Below are positions 50,425 to 59,550 of a stretch of DNA of 64,000 nucleotides, one piece after another. Numbering within the stretch: the stretch's first letter is position 1; each line of letters begins with the position of its first letter. Position numbers and translations under genes: made by a program. The notes under the pieces were generated by a model, which did not search any database, was not told the origin of the DNA, and was given only the letters and a program-made list of their open reading frames with translations. This stretch comes from Pseudomonas sp. AL03 (GTDB lineage Bacteria; Pseudomonadota; Gammaproteobacteria; Pseudomonadales; Pseudomonadaceae), in the NCBI RefSeq assembly GCF_029960815.1, contig NZ_JASBRE010000015.1, positions 62,001 through 126,000 of the forward strand, given 5' to 3'.

Positions 50425-51039
50425 ATGGTCCAAGTCACTCCAATTCCCTGTGTGCAACACACCCTGCTAGAAGATGTTCTGGCCGTGCTGGTCGGCACAT
50501 TGATGGTCTCGTTCGGGATCATGTTGCTTCGCCAGGCGGGTGCACTCACCGGCGGTACGGCAGGGATAGCCTTCCTCATTCATTACACGTCGGGTGTTTC
50601 ATTCGGTACGGCCTTCTTCTTCATCAATCTGCCGTTCTATTACCTCGCCATTCGGCGCATGGGCTGGGCGTTCACCCTCAAGACCTTTTGTGCCGTCGCA
50701 TTGGTGTCGCTGTTCACTGACCTGCATTTGCGCTTTATCCATATCGATCAACTCCAGCCGATCTATGCCACCTTGTTCGGCAATCTGATCATGGGGCTGG
50801 GGTTCATTGTGCTGTTCAGGCACAAGGCGAGCCTGGGTGGGGTCAACATCCTCGCACTCTACCTGCAGGACCGACTCGGTATACGTGCCGGTAAACTGCA
50901 ATTGATCGTGGACGTTATGGTCATGTTCGCTTCGCTGTACGTAGTGACTGTGCCAGCGCTCATCATTTCAATCGCAGGAGCGGTGGTGTTGAATCTGATC
51001 ATCGCGATGAATCATCGGCCTAATCGCTACGCAGCGTGA
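50425..51039 (+). CDS. YitT-family membrane protein
   Basis: 204 residues with five or six membrane segments (LAVLVGTLMVSFGIMLLRQAGALTGGTAGIAFLIHY, GTAFFFINLPFYYLAI, LFGNLIMGLGFIVLF, VMVMFASLYVVTVPALIISIAG). Matches the YitT/DUF161 transporter-like family (GGxxGxA motif between first two segments) without the C-terminal DUF2179 domain. Function unknown; inner membrane. Confidence 0.85.
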   Translation: MVQVTPIPCVQHTLLEDVLAVLVGTLMVSFGIMLLRQAGALTGGTAGIAFLIHYTSGVSFGTAFFFINLPFYYLAIRRMGWAFTLKTFCAVALVSLFTDLHLRFIHIDQLQPIYATLFGNLIMGLGFIVLFRHKASLGGVNILALYLQDRLGIRAGKLQLIVDVMVMFASLYVVTVPALIISIAGAVVLNLIIAMNHRPNRYAA

Positions 51040-51055
51040 CTGTAGACGCGAAGGC

Positions 51056-51784
51056 TTAGCGCCCAAACCGCCCCGACCAACCAATGATGTTTTTCGGCCG
51101 CGGCGTCGCATAAGTCCGCACCTTGGAAGTCGACAAGCCCAACCGCACCAACGACTCGGCAATCGTTACCGCCGCCGTCACGCCATCCACCACCGGCACG
51201 CCAGTGCGCTGACGAATCTGTTCATCCAGCCCGGCCATGCCGCCGCAGCCCAGGCAAATCACCTCGGCCTTGTCTTCAAGCACTGCCAATTCCGCCTGAC
51301 GAACAATCGCCTCCAGCGCACGCTCGGGATCGGATTCCAGTTCCAGTACCGCCAGGCCACTGGCCCGTACCGATGCGCAGCGGTCCCAGAGCCCGGACAG
51401 TTTGAGGCGATCCTCGATCAGCGGTACGGTGCGGTCCAGCGTGGTGACCACCGAGTAGGCATGGCCGAGGAACATGGCGGTGCTGGCCGCCGCATCGGTG
51501 ATGTCCACCACCGGCACGTTGAGCAGCTCCTGCAAACCCTCGCGGCCGTGCTCGCCGTAACCGGCCTGGATCACGGCATCGAAGGGTTGGTCGTAGGACA
51601 TTACTCGGTCCATCACCGCGATGGCGGCCAGATAACTTTCGAAATTGCCTTCAATGGAGTCAGCACCGAAGTAGGGCGTCAGGCCGATGATTTCCGTGCC
51701 CGGCGCGGCCACGGACTGAGCCGAGCGTGCGATGGCCTGGGTGATGGATTCGGTGGTGTTGACGTTGACCACGAGAATTCGCAT
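51056..51784 (-). CDS. Aspartate/hydantoin-racemase family protein, first catalytic Cys absent
   Basis: 242 residues of the hydantoin/allantoin racemase type (ILVVNVNTTESIT, GIEGNFESYLA-like SIEGNFESYLAAIA). Two cysteines normally act in racemisation. The second is kept at C180 in CLGCGGMAGL; the first, normally Cys in CFGDPG, is Gly75 in QAGYGEHG. Such a protein may not racemise or may use another residue. It is transcribed together with the NCS1 transporter gene that lies just upstream on the same strand (starting at 53384), 58 bases away, which suggests uptake and use of a hydantoin or purine-ring compound. Confidence 0.8.
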   Translation of the reverse strand: MRILVVNVNTTESITQAIARSAQSVAAPGTEIIGLTPYFGADSIEGNFESYLAAIAVMDRVMSYDQPFDAVIQAGYGEHGREGLQELLNVPVVDITDAAASTAMFLGHAYSVVTTLDRTVPLIEDRLKLSGLWDRCASVRASGLAVLELESDPERALEAIVRQAELAVLEDKAEVICLGCGGMAGLDEQIRQRTGVPVVDGVTAAVTIAESLVRLGLSTSKVRTYATPRPKNIIGWSGRFGR

Positions 51785-51842
51785 GGGAGGTCCTTATAGC
51801 GGGGGGGGGGCTGCGGCCCGCCGGTGCCGGGCCGCCAAGGGA

Positions 51843-53384
51843 TTAATGGCAGACGTTATCGACGGCGATGGCTTCGCCGCTGACGTCTGCGTAATGGGGC
51901 TGCCGTTTGGCGATGATCAGGTAGAGCATCCCGGCTATTCCGGCCCCAATCAGCCAGGAGAAGGGCGATACGCTGTCGAAGCCCGGTACCAGCGCCAGGA
52001 CGATGGCGATCAGCGCGGCAGGAATGAACGCCGCGACGGCGCGTAAATTGACTCCGCGGCTGTAGTAATAAGCGCCGTTGGGATCCTCGCTGTACAACTG
52101 CGGCACGTTGACCTGGCCTTTTCGTACGATCCAGTAGTCGACCATGATCACTCCGTATAACGGGCCGAGCAGGGCGCCAAGGCCGGACAGGAAATACACG
52201 ATCACCAGCGGGCTGTTGTAGAGGTTCCACGGCAGGATCAGCACCGCGATGGTCGCGCTGATCAGCCCGGCGCGGCGGAACGTCAGGTACTTCGGCGCCA
52301 GGTTACTCAGCACGAAGGCCGGGGCGACGAAGTTGGCCATGATGTTCACCGCCACGGTGACGATCAGGAACGCCAGGCAGCCGAGCACCAGAAAGAAGGT
52401 GTTGGGGATCGAGGCAATGATCTCGGTCGGGCTTTCGATAATCCGTCCATTGATCTGAAATTGCGCGCCACAGAGCAAGACGGTGATGCAGGCGAACACC
52501 AGAATATTCACCGGCAGGCCCCAGAAATTGCCGACCTTGATGGTCTTGCGGCACGGTGAAGAACGGGCGAAGTCGCAGAAGTTGAGGATCAGCGTGCCGT
52601 AGATCGACAGCCACAACGCACCGCCGGCAAAGATGTTGCGCCACATCTCGCCACCGGTCAGCGGTTCGCGGATCGACCAGGCGATGGTCGCGTTGGCCTG
52701 GGTGTACATCCAGGCGGCGAGGGCAGCAACGGTCAGCAGAATCACCGGCCCGGCGAACGCCTCGTAGCGCCGCACCATTTCCATGCCGTAGGCGAGAATC
52801 GCCAGTTGCACGAACCAGATCGCGACGAAACACACCCAGCCCAGGCTCGATAGCCCGAGGATCGAGTTGTGGTCGTAGTCAGCGAAGCCTGGATGAACCG
52901 CTGTCAGCAATACTCGAAAGACCACCGAGGCCAGGTAGGTCTGAATCCCGAACCAGGCGATGGCGATAACGGCGCGGATCAGCGCAGGAATCTGCGCCCC
53001 GTGAATACCGAAACTGATCCGGCTGATGACAGGGAATGGCACGCCGGTCTTTTGCCCCATGTAACCGGAGAGGTTCATGAAGCAGTACACCAACGCAGCG
53101 CCGATCCCCAAGGACAGCAGGATTTGCCAGCCGCCCAGCCCGAGCGCATACAGCCCTATGGCGAAAGAGTAATTGGCGATGTTGTGAACGTCGTTGGTCC
53201 ACAGGGCGAAGATGCTGTAGCGGCCCCAGCGTCGACCTTCGGCCTTGGTGGGCGCCAGGTCCTTGTTGTGCAGGCGAGGGCTGAGCACGACGGGTTCTTC
53301 AAACGTTTGGTCGGGAGTGGTAGAAGTAGGTGGGAAGGAGGGCAGATCCAGCGCGATGTTGTTATTGGAGAGGCTAGTACGCAT
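51843..53384 (-). CDS. NCS1-family hydantoin/allantoin/cytosine-type transporter
   Basis: 513 residues from ATG at MRTSLSNNN; longer frames have no good ribosome site. Twelve membrane segments with NCS1 signatures: LWTNDVHNIANYSFAIGLYALGLG, AWFGIQTY with Trp144 and Gln148, spaced as the substrate-stacking Trp and Gln of the Mhp1 hydantoin transporter, and NFCDFAR. A sodium-coupled uptake role is expected. Followed on the same strand by the racemase gene. A perfect palindrome TTGTATACAA at 53550 sits upstream. Confidence 0.9.
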   Translation of the reverse strand: MRTSLSNNNIALDLPSFPPTSTTPDQTFEEPVVLSPRLHNKDLAPTKAEGRRWGRYSIFALWTNDVHNIANYSFAIGLYALGLGGWQILLSLGIGAALVYCFMNLSGYMGQKTGVPFPVISRISFGIHGAQIPALIRAVIAIAWFGIQTYLASVVFRVLLTAVHPGFADYDHNSILGLSSLGWVCFVAIWFVQLAILAYGMEMVRRYEAFAGPVILLTVAALAAWMYTQANATIAWSIREPLTGGEMWRNIFAGGALWLSIYGTLILNFCDFARSSPCRKTIKVGNFWGLPVNILVFACITVLLCGAQFQINGRIIESPTEIIASIPNTFFLVLGCLAFLIVTVAVNIMANFVAPAFVLSNLAPKYLTFRRAGLISATIAVLILPWNLYNSPLVIVYFLSGLGALLGPLYGVIMVDYWIVRKGQVNVPQLYSEDPNGAYYYSRGVNLRAVAAFIPAALIAIVLALVPGFDSVSPFSWLIGAGIAGMLYLIIAKRQPHYADVSGEAIAVDNVCH

Positions 53385-53549
53385 TCCGGCAGGCTCCGAG
53401 CTTGGCACCGCGATGACTGTGCATGAGCGTTGGCTCGACAAATCTTCGTCGCGGGCAGTCAGCATCATTGGTTACGGGGCATCTGCAGCCTGTACGGGAT
53501 AGGGCGCTTCAGGCTTGCGGATCTAAAGTGTGTGTATGTTTTGACATGA

Positions 53550-53559
53550 TTGTATACAA
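53550..53559. promoter_or_regulatory. GntR-type operator candidate upstream of the NCS1 gene
   Basis: TTGTATACAA is a perfect 10-base palindrome of the kind bound by GntR/FadR-group repressors, 166 bases before the transporter start; a second GTATGC-rich patch follows. No GntR gene is adjacent. The 454-base gap (53385-53838) holds nothing else clear. Confidence 0.45.
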
Positions 53560-53838
53560 AACATGTATGCACTTAAGCCAAATCCATGCCAGATCCCGAT
53601 CTATGAATTTCATCGCTAATTTCGTTTTGTTATCAGTTGTCGATAAGTAGCTGAAATAAAGGCGATATAAATTGACCACTTGAACAGGTATTTATTTTTC
53701 AGCAGAGTTTGTACGAAAGGTCGACTGAGGAAGTCAGGGCGGGAGTGTGTAACTTTTGGGGGCGTAGAAATGAAAAGTGCACACACAAATGGCACCTATG
53801 GTGACAGTCGTGTGTACACATTTTTTGTAGAGGGGGGG

Positions 53839-54579
53839 TTAGGCCTTGGATTTACTGATGATGTTGCCTGCGTGCAAGCCGCATTCTTTCTGCGTTGCCT
53901 CTTCCCACCACCAACGACCTTCGCGCTCGTGCTGGTTCGGCAACACCGGACGGGTGCACGGTTCGCAGCCGATGCTGATGAACCCGCGTTCGTGCAAGCT
54001 GTTGTACGGCAGCTCCAGCATGCGGATGTAACCCCAGATCTCCTCGCTGGTCATTTGTGCCAGCGGGTTGAATTTGTACAGGGTGCGTTCCGGGGTGGAG
54101 AACGCGCTGTCGATTTCCAGCACCGCGACGGCGCTGCGAGTGCCAGGGCTTTGATCCCGACGCTGGCCGGTGGCCCAGGCCGTCACGCTGGAGAGCTTGC
54201 GACGAAGCGGCTCGATCTTGCGGATGCCGCAGCATTCGCCATGGCCGTCCTTGTAGAAACTGAACAGGCCCTTTTCCTTCACGAACGGTTCCAGTTTCGT
54301 GTAGTCCGGCGACACCAGTTCGATGTCGATCTTGTAGTGCTCACGCACCTGATCGATGAAGCGGTAGGTCTCGGGGTGCAAGCGGCCGGTGTCGAGGCTG
54401 AACACTTTGACGTTCTTGTTCAGCTTCCAGGCCATGTCCACCAGCACCACGTCTTCGGCGCCGCTGAAAGATATCCACAGGTCATCGCCGAACTCGGCGA
54501 ACGCGAGTTTCAGGATGTCCTGGGCGGATTTGTTGGCATAAGTCGTGGCGAGTTCCACGACATCGAACGATGGGCTCAT
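53839..54579 (-). CDS. cysH: Phosphoadenylyl/adenylyl-sulfate reductase
   Basis: 246 residues. Reduces APS to sulfite in assimilatory sulfate metabolism. PP-loop region FSGAEDVVLV (about 39-47), SLDTGRLHPETY, and two cysteine pairs, CC in GHGECCGIRK (about 132) and CxxC in GCEPCTRP (about 219), which bind the 4Fe-4S cluster and mark the APS-using type. C-terminal ECGLH has the redox cysteine. Start ATG after AGGA. Single gene here; sulfate genes elsewhere. Confidence 0.95.
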   Translation of the reverse strand: MSPSFDVVELATTYANKSAQDILKLAFAEFGDDLWISFSGAEDVVLVDMAWKLNKNVKVFSLDTGRLHPETYRFIDQVREHYKIDIELVSPDYTKLEPFVKEKGLFSFYKDGHGECCGIRKIEPLRRKLSSVTAWATGQRRDQSPGTRSAVAVLEIDSAFSTPERTLYKFNPLAQMTSEEIWGYIRMLELPYNSLHERGFISIGCEPCTRPVLPNQHEREGRWWWEEATQKECGLHAGNIISKSKA

Positions 54580-54752
54580 CAGGGCGGCTTCCTACAGGTC
54601 GGTGGCGCTGGGCGCTCTATATGGCTCTGATGGTAACAAAATCCTGCAGCCGCTGGTGCGCACTCTGCGTTGCGCAGGCTAGCCTGAGTCGCTAGAGTTC
54701 GGCAGTCCTTTTGCTCGCTTGACTCAATAATCAATACCAATGGGAGTGTCTT

Positions 54753-55370
54753 GTGGAAATTGCCTGTCTGGATCTTGAAGGTGTACTGGTCCCGGAAATC
54801 TGGATCGCCTTCGCCGAAAAAACCGGGATTGAATCCTTGAGGGCTACCACCCGGGACATCCCCGACTACGACGTGCTGATGAAGCAGCGCCTGCGGATTC
54901 TCGACGAGCATGGTCTGAAACTCGCTGACATACAGGAAGTGATTGCCACGCTCCAGCCGCTGGACGGTGCCATCGAGTTCGTCAACTGGCTGCGAGAACG
55001 CTTTCAGGTCGTGATTCTGTCGGACACGTTCTACGAGTTCTCCCAGCCGCTGATGCGTCAACTGGGCTTCCCGACCTTGCTTTGCCATCGTCTGATTACT
55101 GACGATTCAGGGCGGGTGACCCACTATCAGTTGCGTCAGAAAGATCCCAAGCGCCAGTCGGTATTAGCCTTCAAGAGCCTTTACTACCGGGTGATCGCGG
55201 CGGGGGATTCCTACAACGACACCACGATGCTGGGTGAGGCGGATGTGGGGATTCTGTTCCATGCGCCGGACAATGTGATTCGCGAGTTTCCGCAATTTCC
55301 AGCGGTGCACAGCTTTGAAGCGCTGAAGCAGGAATTCATCAAGGCTTCGAATCGTGCGTTGAGCTTGTAG
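54753..55370 (+). CDS. thrH: Phosphoserine phosphatase / homoserine phosphotransferase
   Basis: 205 residues starting at GTG after GGGAG. HAD motifs: DLEGVLVPE (nucleophile Asp7), SDTFYEF (Ser91) and GDSYNDTTML (two Asp). Recognised as ThrH, which moves phosphate from phosphoserine to homoserine in Pseudomonas. Lies between cysH and pabB as in other pseudomonads. Single-gene unit. Confidence 0.93.
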   Translation: MEIACLDLEGVLVPEIWIAFAEKTGIESLRATTRDIPDYDVLMKQRLRILDEHGLKLADIQEVIATLQPLDGAIEFVNWLRERFQVVILSDTFYEFSQPLMRQLGFPTLLCHRLITDDSGRVTHYQLRQKDPKRQSVLAFKSLYYRVIAAGDSYNDTTMLGEADVGILFHAPDNVIREFPQFPAVHSFEALKQEFIKASNRALSL

Positions 55371-55386
55371 TCGTTTTCGAGGACGC

Positions 55387-55454
55387 CTTCGCGGGCAAGC
55401 CTCGCTCCTACAGAGGATCGTCGAACCCTGTAGGAGCGAGGCTTGCCCGCGAAG
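55387..55454. repeat. REP pair, GTAGGAGCGAGGCTTGCC family, 27-bp arms
   Basis: CTTCGCGGGCAAGCCTCGCT at 55387, exactly matched by the reverse complement ending at 55454 over 27 bases, with a 14-base loop. It lies between converging thrH and pabB and may act as terminator or mRNA stabiliser. Confidence 0.88.
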
Positions 55455-55457
55455 CTT

Positions 55458-56795
55458 TTAAAGGTTTTGCAGGGTATCGAGCAACACCTTCACTTTGGTA
55501 ATCGATTCCTGATACTCGGCCTGCCATTCCGAATCCGCGACGATTCCGCCACCGCCCCAGCAACACACCTGCCCATCCTTGACCAGCAAACTGCGAATCG
55601 CGATGGAGCTGTCCATCTCGCCGCGCACGTCCAGATAGAGCAAAGACCCGCAGTACAACCCCCGACGCGTCGGCTCCAGCTCGTCGATGATCTGCATTGC
55701 GCGAATCTTCGGCGCTCCGGTAATCGAGCCGCCGGGGAAGCTGCCAGCGATCAGGTCCAGCGGATCCCGGTCATCCGCCAGTTCCCCAGTCACGCTGCTC
55801 ACCAAATGATGCACATTCGGGTAGCTTTCCAGGCTGAACAACTCCGGCACCCGAACCGAACCGATACGGCAGGTGCGGCCGAGGTCATTGCGCAGCAGGT
55901 CGACGATCATCAGGTTTTCTGCGCGGTCCTTGGGGCTGGCCAGCAGTTCGGCGGCGTTTGCCGCATCTTCGGCAGCGGTCAGTCCGCGAGGACGGGTGCC
56001 TTTGATCGGGCGGGTTTCCACATGGCGTTCACTGACTTTGACGAAACGCTCCGGCGACAGACTCAGCACCGCGCCGCCGTCTGGCAGGCTCTGAAAACCG
56101 GAGAACGGCGTCGGGCACGCCGCCCGCAGTGCGCAATACGCAGCCCATGGATCGCCCTGGCACTGCGCGCGGAAACGCTGGGCGAAGTTGACCTGATAGC
56201 AGTCGCCGGCCTGGATGTAGTGCTGAATGCGTTCTAGCGCGTGGCGATACTCATCAGCGCTCAGGTCGGCCTTCATCGGGGCTTTCAACTTGAAAGGCTC
56301 GACCGCTTCACCCGTAGGTTCACTGAATAGCGTGATCAGGCGCTGACGTTCGCTGTCGACCAGCGACGGGTGGAAGACCAACTGACTGGTACTCAGTTGG
56401 TGATCGCTGATCAATGCCCAGGCGTACAGGCCGAAACGTGCGTCGGGCAATTGCAGGTCGTCCTGCGCCTGAGTCGGCAGATTCTCCAGATGCCGACCGA
56501 AGTCGTAGCTCAGGTAACCGATCAAACCACCCGCGAAGGGCAGGTCAACAGGCACCGTCGCTTCACCGAGTCGTGTCAGATGGTCGCGAAGACGTTGCAG
56601 GAAATCGCTGCCACTTTCGTCAGGCAACACCGCCAGTTGTTCCCGCGGCCAAGCGCTGAGCAGGTCATAACGCCCACGCTCGGCAGTCGGTCGGCCACTG
56701 TCGAGCAGCACGGCACCGGGGGCATGACGAATCGCCGCGAAGTACTCGGCGGGGTTGGCGCGATAGGGGAGCGGGTGTACGGAACAGGTCAACAT
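55458..56795 (-). CDS. pabB: Aminodeoxychorismate synthase component I
   Basis: 445 residues. Converts chorismate to aminodeoxychorismate with glutamine-derived ammonia for folate synthesis. N-terminal motif GGLIGYLSYDFGRHLENLP; ERFVKVSERHVETRPIKGTRPRG, NLMIVDLLRNDLGRTCRIGSV and GSFPGGSITGAPKIRAMQIIDELEP are the chorismate-binding core. Typical length. Ribosome site not clear; starts at ATG with overlap to none. Next to a REP pair. Confidence 0.94.
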   Translation of the reverse strand: MLTCSVHPLPYRANPAEYFAAIRHAPGAVLLDSGRPTAERGRYDLLSAWPREQLAVLPDESGSDFLQRLRDHLTRLGEATVPVDLPFAGGLIGYLSYDFGRHLENLPTQAQDDLQLPDARFGLYAWALISDHQLSTSQLVFHPSLVDSERQRLITLFSEPTGEAVEPFKLKAPMKADLSADEYRHALERIQHYIQAGDCYQVNFAQRFRAQCQGDPWAAYCALRAACPTPFSGFQSLPDGGAVLSLSPERFVKVSERHVETRPIKGTRPRGLTAAEDAANAAELLASPKDRAENLMIVDLLRNDLGRTCRIGSVRVPELFSLESYPNVHHLVSSVTGELADDRDPLDLIAGSFPGGSITGAPKIRAMQIIDELEPTRRGLYCGSLLYLDVRGEMDSSIAIRSLLVKDGQVCCWGGGGIVADSEWQAEYQESITKVKVLLDTLQNL

Positions 56796-56913
56796 GGGCG
56801 GGGCAGATCAGCCATCGAGGCGGGGGTGGCGATTGTAGTCCCCTCGGGGAATTGCTCCTAGAGGGGATGTCGGGGATTGGCAGGTTGAGAGCTTCGGTGA
56901 CTGTCAGTCAGTC

Positions 56914-57003
56914 TTCGCGGGCAAGCCTCGCTCCTACAGATTTGTGTCGTTCGCCGGGAATGTGAGCGACGCTAGATCTGTAGGAGCGAGGCTTGCCCGC
57001 GAA
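56914..57003. repeat. REP pair, GTAGGAGCGAGGCTTGCC family, long spacer
   Basis: Arms of 27 bases (TTCGCGGGCAAGCCTCGCTC from 56914, reverse complement ending 57003) with 36 bases between, in the gap between pabB and the ATP-grasp gene. Confidence 0.85.
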
Positions 57004-57023
57004 TGCCGCGACTCGATCTTGGA

Positions 57024-58010
57024 TCAACCCTCAACCGCCGGAATATGCCCAAACATTTCCTGAACAAACTCAACCCGCTCCTCAACCGTCTCAACACTAC
57101 CGCGAGCCTTCAACGCTTCCAGCCGCGCTTCAACCGCATGGGTGCGCAACGTCAGCCCGCAATCATTGGCAATCTGAATGTTCAGCCCAGGCCGGGCATT
57201 GAGCTCAAGAATCAGCGGCCCTTGATCCTGGTCCAGCACCATGTCGACACCGATGTAACCCAGCCCGCACAGCTCATAGCAGCCCGCGGCGAGTTTCATG
57301 AAACCGTCCCAGTAGGGCAGTTGCACGCCATCCACCGCGTTGGTGGTGTCCGGGTGTTTGGTGATGATGTTGTTCAGCCAGGTGCCGCGCAAGGTCAGAC
57401 CGGTGGCGAGGTCGACACCGACGCCGATGGCGCCCTGGTGCAGGTTGGCCTTGCCGCCGGACTGGCGCGTCGGCAGGCGCAGCATGGCCATCACCGGATA
57501 GCCCATCAGCACGATGATCCGAATGTCCGGCACGCCTTCATAGCTGATGCTCTTGAAGATCTGGTCCGGGGTCACGCGGTACTCGATCAGCGCCCGATCC
57601 CGGTGACCGCCCAGGGAGTAGAGGCCGGTGAGGATGCTGGAGATATGGTGCTCGATTTCCTCATGACTGATGATCTTGCCGGACACCGTGCGATAGCGGC
57701 CCTCAAAACGGTCGGCAATCACAATAATGCCGTCGCCGCCGGCGCCCTGGGCCGGTTTGATCACGAAGTCGTTGCGCCCACCGATGATCTCGTTGAGGTT
57801 GTCGATTTCTTTCTCGGTGGAGATCACGCCATACAGTTCCGGCACGTGAATGCCGGCGGCGATGGCGCGCTCCTTGGTGATGATCTTGTCATCGACGATC
57901 GGGTACAGGCTGCGCTTGTTGTACTTGAGCACGTAATCCGCGTTACGCCGATTGATCCCCATGATGCCCCGGGCTTCCAGGGCCTTCCAGGTCTTCCAGA
58001 AGCCGAACAT
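57024..58010 (-). CDS. Alpha-L-glutamate ligase-like ATP-grasp protein
   Basis: 328 residues of the RimK-like ATP-grasp family: MGINRRNADYVLKYNKRSLYPIVDDKIITKERAIAAGIHVPELYGV, then DFVIKPAQGAGGDGIIVI and the C-terminal LILELNARPGLNIQIAN (metal and ATP ligands). Third gene of an operon with a membrane protein and an aspartic protease; its first ATG abuts the stop of the preceding gene (58010). The trio is known from other pseudomonads as an osmotic-stress set (Rlo-type naming in databases, from memory). Reaction unknown. Confidence 0.85.
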   Translation of the reverse strand: MFGFWKTWKALEARGIMGINRRNADYVLKYNKRSLYPIVDDKIITKERAIAAGIHVPELYGVISTEKEIDNLNEIIGGRNDFVIKPAQGAGGDGIIVIADRFEGRYRTVSGKIISHEEIEHHISSILTGLYSLGGHRDRALIEYRVTPDQIFKSISYEGVPDIRIIVLMGYPVMAMLRLPTRQSGGKANLHQGAIGVGVDLATGLTLRGTWLNNIITKHPDTTNAVDGVQLPYWDGFMKLAAGCYELCGLGYIGVDMVLDQDQGPLILELNARPGLNIQIANDCGLTLRTHAVEARLEALKARGSVETVEERVEFVQEMFGHIPAVEG

Positions 58011-59545
58011 CAGGCGTCAGCCTTCTTCAGGAAAGCCTTGAAGCGCACCAGTTCGGTCAGGCGGTAGCCGCGATAGCGACCCATCGCCAGCATGAAGCCC
58101 ACCAGGATCAGCAGGATCGCCGGGAAGGTGAACACGAAGTAAACCAGCTCCGGAACGCTCATGATCAGGTGCGCCAGCGACGCGGCGAACAGCGTACCGA
58201 TCGCCACTTTCATGGCGTGGCCGGAACCGCGTTCTTCCCAGGTAATCGACAGGCGTTCGATGGTCATGGTCAGAATCACCATCGGGAACAACGCCACCGA
58301 CAACCCGCGTTCCAGGCCGAGTTTATGGCTGAGCAGGCTGATCGCCGCGATCAGCACCACCACGAAGGTCAGCACCACCGACAGCCTCGGCAGCATTTGC
58401 AGCTTCAAGTGTTCAAGGTAGGAACGCAGCGACAGGCCCAGCGCCGTGATGATGGTAAACAGCACGATACCGAAACCGAGCTGGGTTTCCCGGAACGCCA
58501 GGGCGATCAGCACGGGAGTAAAGGTGCCGAGGGTTTGAATGCCGATCAGGTTGCGCAGGATCAGGATCACCAGCACGCCGATCGGGATCATCACCATGAT
58601 CATGAAGGTCTGCTGGGTTTGCAGCGGTAAACCGTACAGCGAGTATTCGAGGAAGTTGGCATCGGTGTTTTCGTCGGTCAGCTTGGCCAGGCGAATCGCA
58701 TTCATCTCGCTGTTGTTCAGGCTGAAGGTCACGTTGGCTTTCTTGCCGCCATCGACAGTGATCAGGTTTTCGTCGCCGGTCCACCACAGCAGACGGTCGG
58801 TCGGCAGGCCTTGCTCACCGGTTTCCGGGTTGAAATACAACCAGTCAGTGCCATTGAAACTGCGCAGCCAGAGTTCCGGCGTTTGCGGCTGGTCGGCCAC
58901 CAGGCGAATGGTGTGGACCTTTTCCACCGGCACGTGGGCGATGGACAGCACCAGCTCGACGATCTTGGCCTTGTGCCCGGCGGACGGATCGCCACCCAGC
59001 AGCAGCTTCACGTTGTCGTCGTTGAGATTGTTGACACGCTTGATGGCTTCGCCGATGAAGGTTTCGACGTCGGCCGAGTGCTGGCGAATGGGCGCAAGCA
59101 GGGCTTCGGCGGCGACTTTTTCCGCGCCTTCAACCGCAATGCTGTCGCGGAAGGTCGGGCCTTTGACCTTGGATTTTTCGCCGGTGTAGCGTTTGGTCAG
59201 CACCAAGCGGTAATAAAGCGTCTGATTGCCCTTGGCCCGACGCGCCGACCAGGTGACCTTGCGGTTGCCGTCGACGCGGTTCACGGCCACGCCGTAGTTA
59301 TTGGAAATGAAACTCTCGTTGAGGCTGACGTAATCGCGGCTCAGCGGCGGCACGAACATCTGGATCTTGACCGGGTCCTTGGCGCTGGCGACGAACTCGA
59401 CTTTGGCGTCGATGTTCCACAAGTCGTCGGTGGCGTCTTCGGTCACGGGGATGCCGAGCACGAAGATCTGATAGGCCGTGACTGAAATACCCAGCACCAC
59501 CAGGATGGCAATCAGGAATTTCAGATGGAGGGTAAGAGAGCGCAT
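58010..59545 (-). CDS. Membrane protein with inactive transglutaminase-like domain (UUP1-type)
   Basis: 511 residues: N-terminal membrane anchor (LKFLIAILVVLGISVTAYQIFVLG), a periplasmic transglutaminase-like fold (about 30-300) with no Cys-His pair seen, and seven C-terminal membrane segments (QTFMIMVMIPIGVLVILILRNLIGIQTLGTFTPVLIALAFRETQLGFG...). Shares the operon with an upstream aspartic protease (60087-59551) and the downstream ligase; junctions are 5 bases and 1 base. Likely a membrane scaffold; function not certain. Confidence 0.85.
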   Translation of the reverse strand: MRSLTLHLKFLIAILVVLGISVTAYQIFVLGIPVTEDATDDLWNIDAKVEFVASAKDPVKIQMFVPPLSRDYVSLNESFISNNYGVAVNRVDGNRKVTWSARRAKGNQTLYYRLVLTKRYTGEKSKVKGPTFRDSIAVEGAEKVAAEALLAPIRQHSADVETFIGEAIKRVNNLNDDNVKLLLGGDPSAGHKAKIVELVLSIAHVPVEKVHTIRLVADQPQTPELWLRSFNGTDWLYFNPETGEQGLPTDRLLWWTGDENLITVDGGKKANVTFSLNNSEMNAIRLAKLTDENTDANFLEYSLYGLPLQTQQTFMIMVMIPIGVLVILILRNLIGIQTLGTFTPVLIALAFRETQLGFGIVLFTIITALGLSLRSYLEHLKLQMLPRLSVVLTFVVVLIAAISLLSHKLGLERGLSVALFPMVILTMTIERLSITWEERGSGHAMKVAIGTLFAASLAHLIMSVPELVYFVFTFPAILLILVGFMLAMGRYRGYRLTELVRFKAFLKKADA

Positions 59546-59550
59546 TGGAA

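Noticed and set aside
53690..53720. TTTATTTTTCAG motif resembling the palindromic elements at 2361 and 3870
   Set aside because: Only a dozen bases match and no inverted partner arm is present.
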